Origin: Hyphomicrobiales bacterium | GTDB lineage: Bacteria > Pseudomonadota > Alphaproteobacteria > Rhizobiales > Rhizobiaceae | Assembly (NCBI GenBank): GCA_900473185.1 | Contig: UCKU01000001.1 | Coordinates: forward strand, 62,001 to 126,000 | DNA: 64,000 nucleotides | Reading direction: 5' to 3' | Shown here: one piece after another, positions 46,124 to 55,398 of the stretch | How the letters are laid out: every line of letters starts with the position of its first letter | How positions within the stretch are numbered: the first letter of the stretch is position 1 | Program-made: the position numbers and the translations under genes | Notes under the pieces: model-generated | What the model saw: the letters and a program-made list of their open reading frames with translations, nothing else | What the model was told of the DNA's origin: nothing | The model's database searches: none

Positions 46124-46900
46124 TTAAACCTGCAGGATCGAGGAAACGAGGAGCTGGGTGTAGGGCTCGCGCGGGTCATCGAGCACACGGTCGGTCAGAC
46201 CCTGCTCGATGACGAAGCCGTCCTTCATCACCATCATACGATGGGACAGAAGGCGGGCGACGGCGAGGTCGTGCGTGACGATGATGGCCGACAGGCCAAG
46301 ATCGTTGACGAGACCGCGCACAAGATCGAGCAGACGTGCCTGCACGGATACGTCGAGACCGCCGGTCGGCTCGTCCATGAAGACGAGGCGCGGGCCGGTC
46401 ACGAGATTGCGGGCGATCTGCAAACGTTGGCGCATGCCGCCGGAAAAGGCGCGCGGCTGGTCGTCGATGCGGTCGGCGTCGATTTCGACACGCTCCAGCC
46501 AGTCGATGGCGGTGGAGCGGATCTTGCCGTAGTGGCGATCGCCGATCGCCATCAGGCGTTCGCCGACATTTGCCCCGGCAGACACCGTCATGCGCAGCCC
46601 GTCAGCCGGGTTCTGATGCACGAAGCCCCAGTCGGTACGCATCAGGAAGCGGCGCTCGGCCTCGTTCATGTGGTAGAGATCGCGGTAGCTGCCGTCACGC
46701 ATGTGGTATTCGACACTGCCTGTCGTCGGCATCAGCCGGGTGGAGATGCAATTCAGCAGCGTCGTCTTGCCTGAGCCGGATTCACCGACGATGGCGAGCA
46801 CTTCACCGGGCCAGAGCTCGAAGGAGACGTTCCGGCAGCCGATGCGATTGCCATAGAACTTCGAGAGGTCGTTGACTTTGAGAAGCGGTGTATCGGTCAT
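46124..46900 (-). CDS. phnK: C-P lyase system protein PhnK (ABC-type ATPase)
   Basis: A 258-residue ABC ATPase that binds the PhnGHIJ core. Walker A is G-E-S-G-S-G-K-T-T (about residues 39-47), the signature F-S-G-G-M-R-Q-R-L, and Walker B L-V-F-M-D-E-P-T-G-G-L-D. M-N-E-A-E-R-R-F-L-M-R-T-D-W-G-F-V-H-Q in pieces is a PhnK-specific insert. The ATG at 46900 overlaps the phnJ stop codon (ATGA); the frame upstream of it only translates phnJ's end in another frame. Confidence 0.95.
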   Translation of the reverse strand: MTDTPLLKVNDLSKFYGNRIGCRNVSFELWPGEVLAIVGESGSGKTTLLNCISTRLMPTTGSVEYHMRDGSYRDLYHMNEAERRFLMRTDWGFVHQNPADGLRMTVSAGANVGERLMAIGDRHYGKIRSTAIDWLERVEIDADRIDDQPRAFSGGMRQRLQIARNLVTGPRLVFMDEPTGGLDVSVQARLLDLVRGLVNDLGLSAIIVTHDLAVARLLSHRMMVMKDGFVIEQGLTDRVLDDPREPYTQLLVSSILQV

Positions 46901-47772
46901 TCTGCAGCCTCCCGGGCCAGCATTTCGCCGGCATGTCCGTGCGCCCGGCGGTCTTCGCAATGGTCGGTATCGGAGCAGACGAACATGCGCCCGCCCTTGT
47001 CGTCGAGGATCACCTCGTCGAGATAGACATCCTCCGCGCCGCAGAGCGCGCAGGGCTTGCCGAAGCGCTGGATTTCGAAGGGATGGTCTTCGAAATCAAG
47101 GCTGACGACGTCGGTGTAGGGCGGCACCGCATAGATGCGCTTCTCGCGGCCGGCGCCGAAGAGCTGCAGCGCGTCCGACATGTGCATTTTCGGATTGTCG
47201 AATTTCGGGGTCGGCGAGGGATCCATGACATAGCGGCCGTTGACCTTCACCGGATAGGCATAGGTCGTGGCGATGCGGCCGTTACGGGCAATGTCCTCGT
47301 AGAGCTTCACGTGCATGAGGCCGTATTCCTCAAGCGCATGCATCTTTCGTGTCTCCGTTTCGCGCGGTTCGAGGAAGCGCAGCGGTTCCGGGATCGGCAC
47401 TTGGTAGACGAGCACCTGGCCTTCGCCGAGCTTCTCTTCGGGGATACGGTGGCGCGTCTGGATGATCGTCGCATCCTTGGTGTGAGTCGTAACCGCGACA
47501 TTGGCGACCTTCTGGAAGAAGGCGCGGATGGAGACGGCATTCGTCGTGTCGTCGGCGCCCTGGTCGATGACCTTGAGAACGTCGTCAGGCCCGATGATGG
47601 CGGCCGTCACCTGCACGCCGCCCGTTCCCCAGCCGTAGGGCATCGGCATTTCTCTTGATGCAAAGGGTACCTGATAGCCGGGAATGGCGATCGCCTTCAG
47701 GATGGCGCGGCGGATCATCCGCTTGGTCTGTTCGTCGAGATAGGCGAAATTGTAGGTGGCGAGATCACTCAT
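46897..47772 (-). CDS. phnJ: Alpha-D-ribose 1-methylphosphonate 5-phosphate C-P lyase
   Basis: Radical-SAM enzyme that breaks the carbon-phosphorus bond and releases the hydrocarbon (methane from methylphosphonate). The 291 residues hold the unusual C-terminal cluster region, C-A-L-C-G at about 243-247 and V-C-S-D-T-D-H-C-E-D at about 266-275; these provide the three Fe-S ligands and the catalytic Cys, all present. The start M-S-D-L-A-T-Y-N-F-A-Y-L-D-E is standard, and the ATG overlaps the phnI stop codon. Confidence 0.97.
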   Translation of the reverse strand: MSDLATYNFAYLDEQTKRMIRRAILKAIAIPGYQVPFASREMPMPYGWGTGGVQVTAAIIGPDDVLKVIDQGADDTTNAVSIRAFFQKVANVAVTTHTKDATIIQTRHRIPEEKLGEGQVLVYQVPIPEPLRFLEPRETETRKMHALEEYGLMHVKLYEDIARNGRIATTYAYPVKVNGRYVMDPSPTPKFDNPKMHMSDALQLFGAGREKRIYAVPPYTDVVSLDFEDHPFEIQRFGKPCALCGAEDVYLDEVILDDKGGRMFVCSDTDHCEDRRAHGHAGEMLAREAAE

Positions 47773-48875
47773 TCGGCGGCCTCCTTTTGGGTCTCGCCGC
47801 TGTTGCGGGCGGCTTCAAATTCGCGGCGCATGCGGCGGACGAGGTCGAGTTCGGCCTGGAAGTCCACATAATGCGGAAGCTTCAGGTGCTCGACGAAACC
47901 GGTCGCCTGCACATTGTCGGAATGGGAAATGACGAATTCCTCGTCCTGCGCCGGCGCGGTAATGTCCTCGCCAAGCTCTTCGGCGCGCAGCGCGCGATCG
48001 ACCAGCGACATGGCCATCGCCTTGCGCTCGCTCTGGCCGAAGACGAGGCCGTAGCCGCGTGTGAACTGCGGTGGCGCCTTGGCCGAGCCCTTGAACTGAT
48101 TGACCATCTGGCATTCGGTGAGCTGGATCGTGCCAAGCGAAACGGCAAAGCCAAGCTCCGGCACGTCGAACTCCACCTCGACCTCGCCGATGCGGATTTC
48201 GCCGGTGAAGGGGTGGTTGCGGCCGTAGCCGCGCTGGGTGGAATAGCCGAGCGCCAGCAGGAAGCCTTCGTCACCGCGGGCAAGCGCCTGCAGGCGAAGA
48301 TCCCGCGTCATCGGAAATTCCATCGGCTCGCGCGTCAGGTCGCCCGTCTCGTGGTCCTCAGGGAGCTCGCCGTCATTTTCGATCAGGCCTTCCTGGCCGA
48401 GGATTTCGGAAACGCGCATGACGCGGCCGGTTTCGGCCTCGCGCTGCGCCGGCTCTTCAACGGCCTCGTCTGAAAGCAGCGAGGGATCGAGCAGGCGGTG
48501 CGTATAGTCGAAGGTGGGCCCAAGCAACTGGCCGCCCGGAAGATCCTTGTAGGTGGCGGAGATGCGGCGCTCGATCTGCATATTGGCGGTATCGAGCGGC
48601 TTCGAATAGCCGAAGCGCGGCAGCGTCGTGCGATAGGCGCGCAGCAGGAAGATCGCTTCGATCATGTCGCCGCGCGACTGGCGTACGGCAAGTGCGGCGA
48701 GCGTCCGGTCATAGAGCGAAGCTTCGGCCATGACGCGGTCGACGGCGAGTGCGAGCTGTTCGACGATCTGCTCTATGCCGATGGCGGGCACGGAGCGGTC
48801 GCCGCGCCGGCGGTCGGCGAGCAGGCGGTGAGCATTGGCGATGGCGGCCTCGCCACCCTTGACGGCAACATACAT
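47769..48875 (-). CDS. phnI: C-P lyase complex subunit PhnI (nucleosidase)
   Basis: A 368-residue core subunit. PhnI forms the purine-nucleoside-cleaving part of the complex that attaches phosphonate to ribose triphosphate. Recognisable segments are the start M-Y-V-A-V-K-G-G-E-A-A-I-A-N-A-H, L-L-R-A-Y-R-T-T-L-P-R-F-G, G-G-Q-L-L-G-P-T-F-D-Y-T-H-R-L-L-D in pieces, and H-L-K-L-P-H-Y-V-D-F-Q-A-E-L near the end. It lies four bases after phnH and overlaps phnJ by four. Confidence 0.96.
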   Translation of the reverse strand: MYVAVKGGEAAIANAHRLLADRRRGDRSVPAIGIEQIVEQLALAVDRVMAEASLYDRTLAALAVRQSRGDMIEAIFLLRAYRTTLPRFGYSKPLDTANMQIERRISATYKDLPGGQLLGPTFDYTHRLLDPSLLSDEAVEEPAQREAETGRVMRVSEILGQEGLIENDGELPEDHETGDLTREPMEFPMTRDLRLQALARGDEGFLLALGYSTQRGYGRNHPFTGEIRIGEVEVEFDVPELGFAVSLGTIQLTECQMVNQFKGSAKAPPQFTRGYGLVFGQSERKAMAMSLVDRALRAEELGEDITAPAQDEEFVISHSDNVQATGFVEHLKLPHYVDFQAELDLVRRMRREFEAARNSGETQKEAAE

Positions 48876-48879
48876 GAGC

Positions 48880-49488
48880 TCAGATCTCCGTTGCTGTGAT
48901 CTTGGTGGTGCGCGGCAGGCAGAGGAAACGCCTGCCAGCCGTCAGCACGATGTCGACGCCGCGCGGGAAGAGCGCACGGTTTTCGGTCCAGAGGCGCAGG
49001 AAGGTTTCCGGCAGGCCGACAGGCGCGATCTCGGCCACGCTTTGGATGCCCGGCCCCATGAGGGCGAGACGGCGTCCGCCTTCGAGGTCGGCAAGTTCGA
49101 TCACGACCGTCGTGGAACGATCGGGATATTCCTGAGTGCCCGCAGCAAAAAGGCCGAAGGTGGAAAGCATCGTGCCTGCCTCGATGAAGGCGAAACGGGC
49201 TTCGGCCTTTTCGGCAGTCAGCGGCGCGCCGGTGTGGAAGCCGAGCCACTCGGGAATTGCAGACTTCGCTAGCCCCGCGGAAAGCCAGACGGGGGTGTCG
49301 TGATCACAGAGCGTCAGGCCGATTGCGCCGGCGGCGATGCCGAGCGGCGCCGGCGGCGTAACATCGGCTGCGACGGTCTGGATCGTGCCGGGTCGGGCCA
49401 TGCCGTCCATCAGCATCTTGAACACGCTCTGCGCGTGGAAGACCGGTTCAGCGAAGCCACCGGTCAGAACGTCGGTCTTGAGGCTCAT
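48880..49488 (-). CDS. phnH: C-P lyase complex subunit PhnH
   Basis: A 202-residue subunit of the PhnGHIJ core, related in fold to PLP-dependent transferases but without a bound cofactor. Motifs are F-R-x-L-M-x-x-M-A-R-P-G-T-I-Q (here V-F-K-M-L-M-D-G-M-A-R-P-G), L-C-D-H-D-T-P-V-W-L, and the C-terminal F-P-R-G-V-D-I-V-L. Its ATG overlaps the phnG stop codon by one base (TGATG), indicating coupled translation. Confidence 0.95.
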   Translation of the reverse strand: MSLKTDVLTGGFAEPVFHAQSVFKMLMDGMARPGTIQTVAADVTPPAPLGIAAGAIGLTLCDHDTPVWLSAGLAKSAIPEWLGFHTGAPLTAEKAEARFAFIEAGTMLSTFGLFAAGTQEYPDRSTTVVIELADLEGGRRLALMGPGIQSVAEIAPVGLPETFLRLWTENRALFPRGVDIVLTAGRRFLCLPRTTKITATEI

Positions 49489-49964
49489 CAGTTGTCTCCC
49501 CGCACCATGGTGAAGAAGTCGACGCGGGTCGCGGCCGTTTCCTCAGCCTTGCGATTGGTGTCATCGGCAATCCGCTGGACGATTGGCGAAAGCAGCTTTT
49601 CCTCGACAAATCCTTTGGTCGCCTCTTCCTGCCAGAGCGCATCGAAGATCGCCGAAAGCCGTGCCTTCTCGCTGTTGGTGCCGAGTGCCTGAGCATGTCC
49701 GACGGAGCCGGAGGCGAGGCGCACCGTCGCGCGTGTCACCGTCACTTCGCCGAGATTGAAGGGCGCGCCGCCGCCGCCGATGCGGCCGCGGACCATGACG
49801 AGGCCTGTCTCCGGACCACGCACCGGCTGCACGACCGGCTTTTCGGCAAGCGCATCCCACGCCGCCAGCAATTCCTGTGTCTCGGCGCGGGCGAGCAGAT
49901 CGACAGTACGTTTACGCCCATCATCCGTTCGCGCCGCAGCTTCCGTCTTCTCTGCTACCGTCAT
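49488..49964 (-). CDS. phnG: C-P lyase complex subunit PhnG
   Basis: First gene of the minus-strand C-P lyase operon; 158 residues. It forms the PhnGHI part of the core complex. Typical features are the helical start with L-L-A-R-A-E-T-Q-E-L, R-G-P-E-T-G-L-V-M-V-R-G-R-I-G-G-G-G-A-P-F-N-L-G-E, then T-R-A-T-V-R and G-H-A-Q-A-L-G. GAGGA lies at a suitable distance from two adjacent ATGs (49967 and 49964); the second has the better spacing. The open frame beyond that runs through the promoter region and is not coding. Confidence 0.93.
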   Translation of the reverse strand: MTVAEKTEAAARTDDGRKRTVDLLARAETQELLAAWDALAEKPVVQPVRGPETGLVMVRGRIGGGGAPFNLGEVTVTRATVRLASGSVGHAQALGTNSEKARLSAIFDALWQEEATKGFVEEKLLSPIVQRIADDTNRKAEETAATRVDFFTMVRGDN

Positions 49965-49980
49965 CATCTTTTCCTCGAAA

Positions 49981-49998
49981 TGTCTATTGATATAGACA
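49981..49998. promoter_or_regulatory. Palindrome upstream of phnG, candidate PhnF operator
   Basis: TGTCTAT-TGAT-ATAGACA is a perfect seven-base inverted repeat (centre four bases), 17 bases before the phnG start. Its T-A-T-A-G-A-C-type arms fit the sites of PhnF/GntR-HutC regulators, and phnF is the divergent neighbour. Confidence 0.65.
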
Positions 49999-50033
49999 AC
50001 TATACAAGCTATACCTATCCCTAAATCGGCGAG

Positions 50034-50051
50034 GTGACAAGCGTGTGACAC
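50034..50051 (-). promoter_or_regulatory. Pho-box upstream of phnG
   Basis: On the minus strand GTGTCAC-ACGC-TTGTCAC has TGTCAC in both repeats at exact eleven-base spacing, matching the PhoB box core in both halves. A TATAGC at about 50013-50008 is a fitting -10 region. This places the phnG operon under phosphate-starvation control. Confidence 0.7.
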
Positions 50052-50116
50052 GACACGTCCAAATTTGGCCGGGCCTGAAGATGAATTCGGGCCGAAAATG
50101 ATCTGGCAGGGGTGTA

Positions 50117-50854
50117 ATGGCAGGCATGAAGCAGGTGCAGCGGCAGACCGGAGTGGCGCTCTGGCGGCAGATCGCGGACAGGATCCGCGAGGCAATCAGC
50201 AGCGGCGCCTATGACGAAACAGGCATGGTGCCGCCGGAAACCGTTCTGGCGCTGCAGTTCGGCGTCAACAGGCATACGGTCCGCAGCGCGCTCGCCGCGC
50301 TGGCGCAGGAAGGCATCGTGCGCGCGGTGCAGGGCCGCGGCACGCTGATCGAGCGCAAGGAGCGCCTGAATTTTCCGATCAGCCGCCGCACCCGCTTTAC
50401 CGATGGTCTGGGCGACCAAGCGCGCGAGACGCATTCGCTCCTGCTTGGCCATGCGGAAGAGGCGGCCAGTGCCGAGGTGGCCCGCTGGTTGCGCATCGAA
50501 CAGGGCACGCCGGTCATCCGGCTGGAAACGGTGCGCGATGCGGACAGGCGGCCTGTCGCGCGCGGCACGAGCTGGTTTCCGGCCGCGCGTTTTCCCGGCC
50601 TCGTCGAGATCTATCGCCAGACCGAGTCCGTCACCAAGACTTTCGCCGCACTCGGCCTCTCGGACTATGTGCGCGCCACGACCGAGATCACCGCCGCTCA
50701 CGCCGATTCCGGCGACATTGCCGATCTGGAGCTGACGCCCGGCGCCGTGCTCCTGATCACCAAGGCGATGAATACCGATCTGGAAGGTGTGCCGGTGCAA
50801 TATTCGATCAGCCGCTTTGCCGCCGATCGCGTCCAGTTCACCATCGAGAACTGA
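50117..50854 (+). CDS. phnF: Phosphonate operon regulator PhnF (GntR/HutC family)
   Basis: A 245-residue regulator, divergent from phnG. The N-terminal winged helix (residues 10-80) contains P-P-E-T-V-L-A-L-Q-F-G-V-N-R-H-T-V-R-S-A-L in pieces; the C-terminal part is a UTRA ligand-binding domain (about 100-240), the HutC subfamily mark. It is expected to repress phnG-L and perhaps itself until a phosphonate-derived ligand binds. The shared 150-base gap holds the palindrome at 49981 and the Pho-box at 50034. The gene ends just before the gpmA terminator. Confidence 0.92.
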   Translation: MAGMKQVQRQTGVALWRQIADRIREAISSGAYDETGMVPPETVLALQFGVNRHTVRSALAALAQEGIVRAVQGRGTLIERKERLNFPISRRTRFTDGLGDQARETHSLLLGHAEEAASAEVARWLRIEQGTPVIRLETVRDADRRPVARGTSWFPAARFPGLVEIYRQTESVTKTFAALGLSDYVRATTEITAAHADSGDIADLELTPGAVLLITKAMNTDLEGVPVQYSISRFAADRVQFTIEN

Positions 50855-50859
50855 AAACG

Positions 50860-50884
50860 AAAAAGGCCGGGCGCGAGCCCGGCC
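50860..50884 (-). terminator. Intrinsic terminator of gpmA
   Basis: GGCCGGGC pairs with GCCCGGCC around four bases; the minus strand continues with TTTTTCG. It starts 28 bases after the gpmA stop codon. Confidence 0.85.
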
Positions 50885-50911
50885 TCAAACCCTATCGATG
50901 TCGGATCACAC

Positions 50912-51547
50912 TCAGTGCGCGCCGGACATATCGCCGAGCACTTCCTTGGAAGCGACAGTCGAATCTGCCTTCAGCTTGTAGACCATCGGCACGCCGGTCG
51001 CCAGATTCAGCGAAAGAACCTGCTCGCGGGTGAGGCGGTCGAGAACCATGACGAGCGAACGCAGCGAGTTGCCGTGCGCGGCAACCAGCACCTTTTCGCC
51101 GCGCAGGACGCGTGGAAGGATTTCCGTCAGATAGTAAGGCCAGACACGGGCGCCGGTGTCGCGCAGGCTTTCGCCGCCCGGAGGCGGAACGTCATAGGAG
51201 CGGCGCCAGACATGCACCTGCTCTTCGCCCCACTTGGCACGGGCATCGTCCTTGTTGAGGCCGGAAAGATCGCCGTAGTCGCGTTCGTTGAGCGCCTGGT
51301 CGCGGATTGTCTCGAGATCAGGCTGGCCGACCTTGTCGAGGACAAGCTTCAGCGTGTGCTGGGCGCGCACCAGTGCGGAGGTGAAGGCGATATCGAACTT
51401 GATGCCGTAGTCGGCAAGCGCCTGGCCGCCGGTCGTGGCTTCCTGGATGCCGAGCTCGGTCAGGTCGGGGTCCTTCCAGCCGGTGAAGAGATTCTTGAGA
51501 TTCCAGTCGCTCTGGCCGTGGCGAACGAGGACGAGGGTACCGCTCAT
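50912..51547 (-). CDS. gpmA: 2,3-bisphosphoglycerate-dependent phosphoglycerate mutase
   Basis: Interconverts 3- and 2-phosphoglycerate in glycolysis and gluconeogenesis. The 211 residues have the phosphohistidine motif [10 protein letters not shown] at residues 6-15, the second active His in A-A-H-G-N-S-L-R-S (about 152), and [11 protein letters not shown] as the GpmA signature. It is shorter than the E. coli enzyme (250) in the middle but complete. AGGAGG lies at the proper distance from the ATG. It follows dapB by 22 bases. Confidence 0.95.
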   Translation of the reverse strand: MSGTLVLVRHGQSDWNLKNLFTGWKDPDLTELGIQEATTGGQALADYGIKFDIAFTSALVRAQHTLKLVLDKVGQPDLETIRDQALNERDYGDLSGLNKDDARAKWGEEQVHVWRRSYDVPPPGGESLRDTGARVWPYYLTEILPRVLRGEKVLVAAHGNSLRSLVMVLDRLTREQVLSLNLATGVPMVYKLKADSTVASKEVLGDMSGAH

Positions 51548-51569
51548 GAAAAATGCCTCCTACAAATGA

Positions 51570-52394
51570 TCAATGGGAAGAAAGCCCGAGAACGTCGAGC
51601 ATGGAATAGTGCCCCGGTTTCTTGTCGCGCGCCCAAAGGGCTGCCTTGATGGCGCCGCGCGCGAAAATCGAACGGTCGGTTGCGCTATGCGAAAGCGTGA
51701 CGGTCTCGCCTTCGCCGGCGAAGAGCACGGAATGCTCGCCGATGACCGAGCCGCCGCGCAGCGTCGCAAAGCCGATCGTGCCGGCTTCCCGCGGCCCGGT
51801 ATGGCCGTCGCGCACGCGCACGGATTTCCCGGCAAGATCGATATCGCGGCCCCTTGCGGCTGCCTCGCCGAGCAGCAATGCGGTCCCAGAGGGCGCGTCG
51901 ACCTTGCGCTTGTGATGCATTTCGAGAATTTCGATATCCCAGTCGGCGGGATCGAGCGCCTGAGCCGCCTGCTGCACGAAAACGCTGAGCAGATTGACCC
52001 CGAGACTCATATTGCCCGACTGGACGATGCGGGCATGGCGCGAGGCGGCCGCAATCTTTGCGTTGTGCTCATCGGAGCAGCCGGTCGTGCCGACGACATG
52101 AACGATGCGCGCCTGCGCCGCCAGTCCGGCAAATTCCACGCTGGTGGCGGGCGACGTGAAGTCCAGCACGCCCTCGGCATGCAGGAACGCTGCCAGGGGA
52201 TCGTCGCCGATGATGACACCATTGGCGCCGAGACCGGCAACCTCACCGGCATCCTTGCCGACGAAGGGCGAGCCCGGCCGCGCGACCGCTGCATGCAGTG
52301 TCACGCCGTCGATGGAATGGATGAGCCGGATGAGCGTCTGCCCCATGCGCCCCGCTGCTCCGACCACAACCAGTTTCATCGCAGTGTCGCTCAT
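51570..52394 (-). CDS. dapB: 4-hydroxy-tetrahydrodipicolinate reductase
   Basis: Second committed enzyme of lysine and diaminopimelate synthesis, supplying peptidoglycan and protein. The 274 residues have an N-terminal [13 protein letters not shown](P) site (residues 12-21), the G-T-T-G-C-S segment, [10 protein letters not shown], and the C-terminal catalytic [15 protein letters not shown]. All expected catalytic residues are seen. It lies between the ABC exporter and gpmA on the same strand with short gaps. Confidence 0.96.
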   Translation of the reverse strand: MSDTAMKLVVVGAAGRMGQTLIRLIHSIDGVTLHAAVARPGSPFVGKDAGEVAGLGANGVIIGDDPLAAFLHAEGVLDFTSPATSVEFAGLAAQARIVHVVGTTGCSDEHNAKIAAASRHARIVQSGNMSLGVNLLSVFVQQAAQALDPADWDIEILEMHHKRKVDAPSGTALLLGEAAARGRDIDLAGKSVRVRDGHTGPREAGTIGFATLRGGSVIGEHSVLFAGEGETVTLSHSATDRSIFARGAIKAALWARDKKPGHYSMLDVLGLSSH

Positions 52395-52412
52395 GTCAGT
52401 CCGTCATCCTGA

Positions 52413-54200
52413 TCAGTATAAATCAGAAGCCGAAGGCCTCTGCAGATTGTTGAGGCGAGCGTAAAGTCCGTCGCTGACCTTCGCAAGCGTCTCGTGATTG
52501 CCTTCTTCGACGACACGGCCCTGCTGCATCACGACGATCTTGTCGGCGCGCACCACGGTCGAAAGCCGGTGGGCGATGACGACGACCGTGCGGCCGGTCA
52601 TGGCTTCGTCGAGCGCCTTCTGCACGGCTGCTTCCGATTCCGTATCGAGCGCCGAGGTTGCCTCGTCGAGAAGCAGGATCGGCGCGTTGCGCACCAGAGC
52701 GCGGGCGATCGACAGCCGCTGGCGCTGGCCGCCGGAGAGAGTCACGCCGTTTTCGCCGACGGGCGTATCGTAGCCCTGCGGCTGTGCGACGATGAAGTCA
52801 TGCGCATAGGCAAGCCGCGCCGCCTTCTCGATATCCTCGTCGGTGGCTTCCGGACGGCCGTAACGGATATTGTCGCGGATCGTGCCTTCGAAGAGGTAGG
52901 GTTGCTGCGAGACATAGGCGAGCTGCTGGCGCAGCGACCGCTTGGTGATATGGGCGATATCCTGTCCGTCGATCAGGATCTGGCCTTCCTTCGGATCGTA
53001 GAAGCGCGGAATGAGGCTGATGACGGTGGATTTGCCGGCGCCCGACGGGCCGACGAGCGCCGTCGTCTTGCCGCCTTCGGCCGTCAGCGTCACGCCGTCA
53101 AGCACGCTTTCATTGCCATAGGCAAAGGAAACGTTGCGGAACTCGATCTTCGCTTCGGTGACAACAAGCGGCTTAGCATCCGGCAGGTCGCGCTGGCGCG
53201 GTTCCATGTCGAGCAACTCGTAGATCATCCGGGCGTTGACGATGGCGCGCTCCATCTGCACCTGCAGGCGAGCAAGGCGCCGCGCCGGATCATAGGCAAG
53301 AAGGAGAGCCGTGACGAAGGAGAAGAAGGCGCCCGGCGGCACATTCTGGTAGATCGAGCGATAGGCGGCATAGGCAAGCACGCTCGCGACGGCAAAGCCG
53401 GCAAAGCTCTCCGTCAGGGGCGAGGTGCGCTCGGAAAGCCGTGCGATGCGGTTTGCCCGGCCTTCGGCAGCGCCGATCAGCTTGTTGACCTTGTTTTCCA
53501 GCGCCTCTTCCATCGTGAAGGCCTTCACGATGGAAATGCCCTGGATCGTCTCCTGCATGGCGCCGAGAACATGGCTGTTGAGATCGACCGCTTCGCGGGT
53601 GGCCGAGCGCAGCCGCTTGGAAACGTAACGCAGCGCATAAAGCAGCGGCGGCGCCAGAACGAAGACGGCAAGGCTCAACAGCGGATCCTGAACGACCATG
53701 ACGCCGATCAGCGAGACGAAGGTGAGGAGGTCACGCACGGTCGACGTTATCGTGAGGTTCAATACGTCGCGGATACCGGTAACGTTCTGGCTGACCTGAG
53801 CGGCGATATGAGCGGAGCGAGACTCGTTGAAATAGCCGACGGAGAGCGTCATCAGGTGCGAATAGATCCGTCGCTGATAGCGCGCGACGATATCGTTGCC
53901 GATCCTTGAAAGGGCAACGCCCTGTCCGTAGCTCGCAAAACCGCGCAGCATGAAAGCGATGAAGATCGAAAGACAGATGATCCAGACGACGTCGGCGCGG
54001 CGGTTGGCGAAGGCCTCGTCAATGATCGCCCGCATGATCCAGGCCGTGAACGCCGTCGAAAGCGCTATGATGACAAGGCAGGAGATTGCGAAGACGTAGC
54101 CCCAGAGATGGTCCCGGCCGTTTTCCGCAATGATGCGTTTCAGGATGCCCGTCACGGTATCGCTGTTGACGTGTGGCTTTCTGCTGTCGGCGGCTTCCAA
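52413..54200 (-). CDS. ABC exporter, MsbA/multidrug type (fused permease and ATPase)
   Basis: A 595-residue half-transporter: six membrane helices in the first 320 residues, then the nucleotide-binding domain with Walker A G-P-S-G-A-G-K-S-T, the signature L-S-G-G-Q-R-Q-R-L and Walker B I-L-L-L-D-E-A-T-S-A-L-D. The family exports lipids, drugs or lipid A; the substrate here is unknown. A TTG at 54200 with AGGAAG eight bases upstream gives M-E-A-A-D-S-R; the alternative ATG at 54248 has no ribosome site. The gene is separated from glk by palindromic repeat B and lies 18 bases before dapB. Confidence 0.88.
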   Translation of the reverse strand: MEAADSRKPHVNSDTVTGILKRIIAENGRDHLWGYVFAISCLVIIALSTAFTAWIMRAIIDEAFANRRADVVWIICLSIFIAFMLRGFASYGQGVALSRIGNDIVARYQRRIYSHLMTLSVGYFNESRSAHIAAQVSQNVTGIRDVLNLTITSTVRDLLTFVSLIGVMVVQDPLLSLAVFVLAPPLLYALRYVSKRLRSATREAVDLNSHVLGAMQETIQGISIVKAFTMEEALENKVNKLIGAAEGRANRIARLSERTSPLTESFAGFAVASVLAYAAYRSIYQNVPPGAFFSFVTALLLAYDPARRLARLQVQMERAIVNARMIYELLDMEPRQRDLPDAKPLVVTEAKIEFRNVSFAYGNESVLDGVTLTAEGGKTTALVGPSGAGKSTVISLIPRFYDPKEGQILIDGQDIAHITKRSLRQQLAYVSQQPYLFEGTIRDNIRYGRPEATDEDIEKAARLAYAHDFIVAQPQGYDTPVGENGVTLSGGQRQRLSIARALVRNAPILLLDEATSALDTESEAAVQKALDEAMTGRTVVVIAHRLSTVVRADKIVVMQQGRVVEEGNHETLAKVSDGLYARLNNLQRPSASDLY

Positions 54201-54285
54201 AAATAGGCTTCCTGTCTCAGGGCCGCATGCCGCAGGCGCGGCACGCATATGCGCGGGCTCTATAAAGAGTTGAGGGGGCTTTGGC

Positions 54286-54328
54286 TAGAGCGCCCTGCGT
54301 CCCATCGGGGCGCACAAAGGACGCTCTA
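54286..54328. repeat. Palindromic repeat B, copy 1
   Basis: TAGAGCG ... CGCTCTA arms enclose an inner GCGTCC / GGGGCGC pair. The right half is nearly the complement of 57024-57052, so the two copies are inverted relative to each other. It fills the gap between glk and the ABC exporter gene. Confidence 0.7.
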
Positions 54329-54352
54329 ACGCCTTGAAACTATGCTTCAGGC

Positions 54353-55369
54353 TCAGGCTCGCCAGCGCCGTCCATCCGTCGAAAGGCCGAAGTTTGCAGG
54401 CATGCGTGCATAGGAGGAAAGCCCGGCAAGAGCAGCCAGCGGATGCGTCACCACATAGGTCGGGATCGTGCGCAGCAGGGCCGAATGCGGCGCCTTGTCT
54501 TCGAATGCGGCCCGGAATTCCGGCTTTTTCAGTGCCGGAAGGATCTTCTGCGAGATGCCGCCCGAGAGATAGACGCCGCCGCGGGCCATGAACACCAGCG
54601 CCATGTCGCCCGCCACGCGGCCGAGATAGGTGGCAAACAGCGAAACGGTTTCGACCGCGACCTTGTCGCTGCCGACGAGCGCATGCGACGTGATGTCCGC
54701 CGGATCGCTCATTGTCGGCGCCACACCATCGGCCGCGCAGATGGCGCGGTAAAGGTTGACGATGCCGCGACCGCAGAGGATCTGTTCGGCCGAAATGCGG
54801 CCCTCGATGGTCTCGACATGCGGGAAGATTTCATAGTCGCGTTTGCTGCGCGGCCCGAGATCGACATGCCCGCCTTCGCCCGGAACCGGAATCCAGGTCG
54901 ACTGGGTATGGACCAGACCACCGACGCCGAGGCCGGTGCCGGGTCCGAGAACGACGCGGGACGCAACCATATCGCCTGCAGCATCGCCGATGCGCTCGCG
55001 ATTGTCGTCGGAAAGTGCCGCGATCGCCAGCGCTTGTGCTTCAAAATCGTTGACGACGAGCACGTCGACGAGGCCGAGGCCCTCGATCATCTTCTTCGGC
55101 CGTACCACCCAGGGGCAGTTGGTCAGCGGGATTTCATCCGCCTTGATCGGGCCGGCAACGGCAAGGATCGCGGCGCGCGGCTGTACGGAGGTCTTGTCGA
55201 GCACACCCTTCTGGATCGCCTCGTCGATCGTCTCGTAATCGGCGGTGCGCACATTGGGAAACTGCTTCGGCTCAGCATAGGCATCCGTCAGGATGGAAAA
55301 GCGAGCATTCGTGCCACCGATGTCGCCGATCAGGATCGGAAAGGGCAAGGGAGTAGAGGATGCAGTCAT
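54353..55369 (-). CDS. glk: Glucokinase
   Basis: Phosphorylates glucose with ATP at the entry of sugar metabolism. The 338 residues belong to the ROK-free glucokinase family of proteobacteria: [12 protein letters not shown] (phosphate binding, residues 13-24), V-N-D-F-E-A-Q-A (catalytic Asp, about 104), [11 protein letters not shown], and P-G-E-G-G-H-V-D-L in the second half. It lies 29 bases after mgsA. Confidence 0.94.
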   Translation of the reverse strand: MTASSTPLPFPILIGDIGGTNARFSILTDAYAEPKQFPNVRTADYETIDEAIQKGVLDKTSVQPRAAILAVAGPIKADEIPLTNCPWVVRPKKMIEGLGLVDVLVVNDFEAQALAIAALSDDNRERIGDAAGDMVASRVVLGPGTGLGVGGLVHTQSTWIPVPGEGGHVDLGPRSKRDYEIFPHVETIEGRISAEQILCGRGIVNLYRAICAADGVAPTMSDPADITSHALVGSDKVAVETVSLFATYLGRVAGDMALVFMARGGVYLSGGISQKILPALKKPEFRAAFEDKAPHSALLRTIPTYVVTHPLAALAGLSSYARMPANFGLSTDGRRWRA

Positions 55370-55398
55370 GGCCGGTTCCGTGCTGTAGGCCCGAGGGA

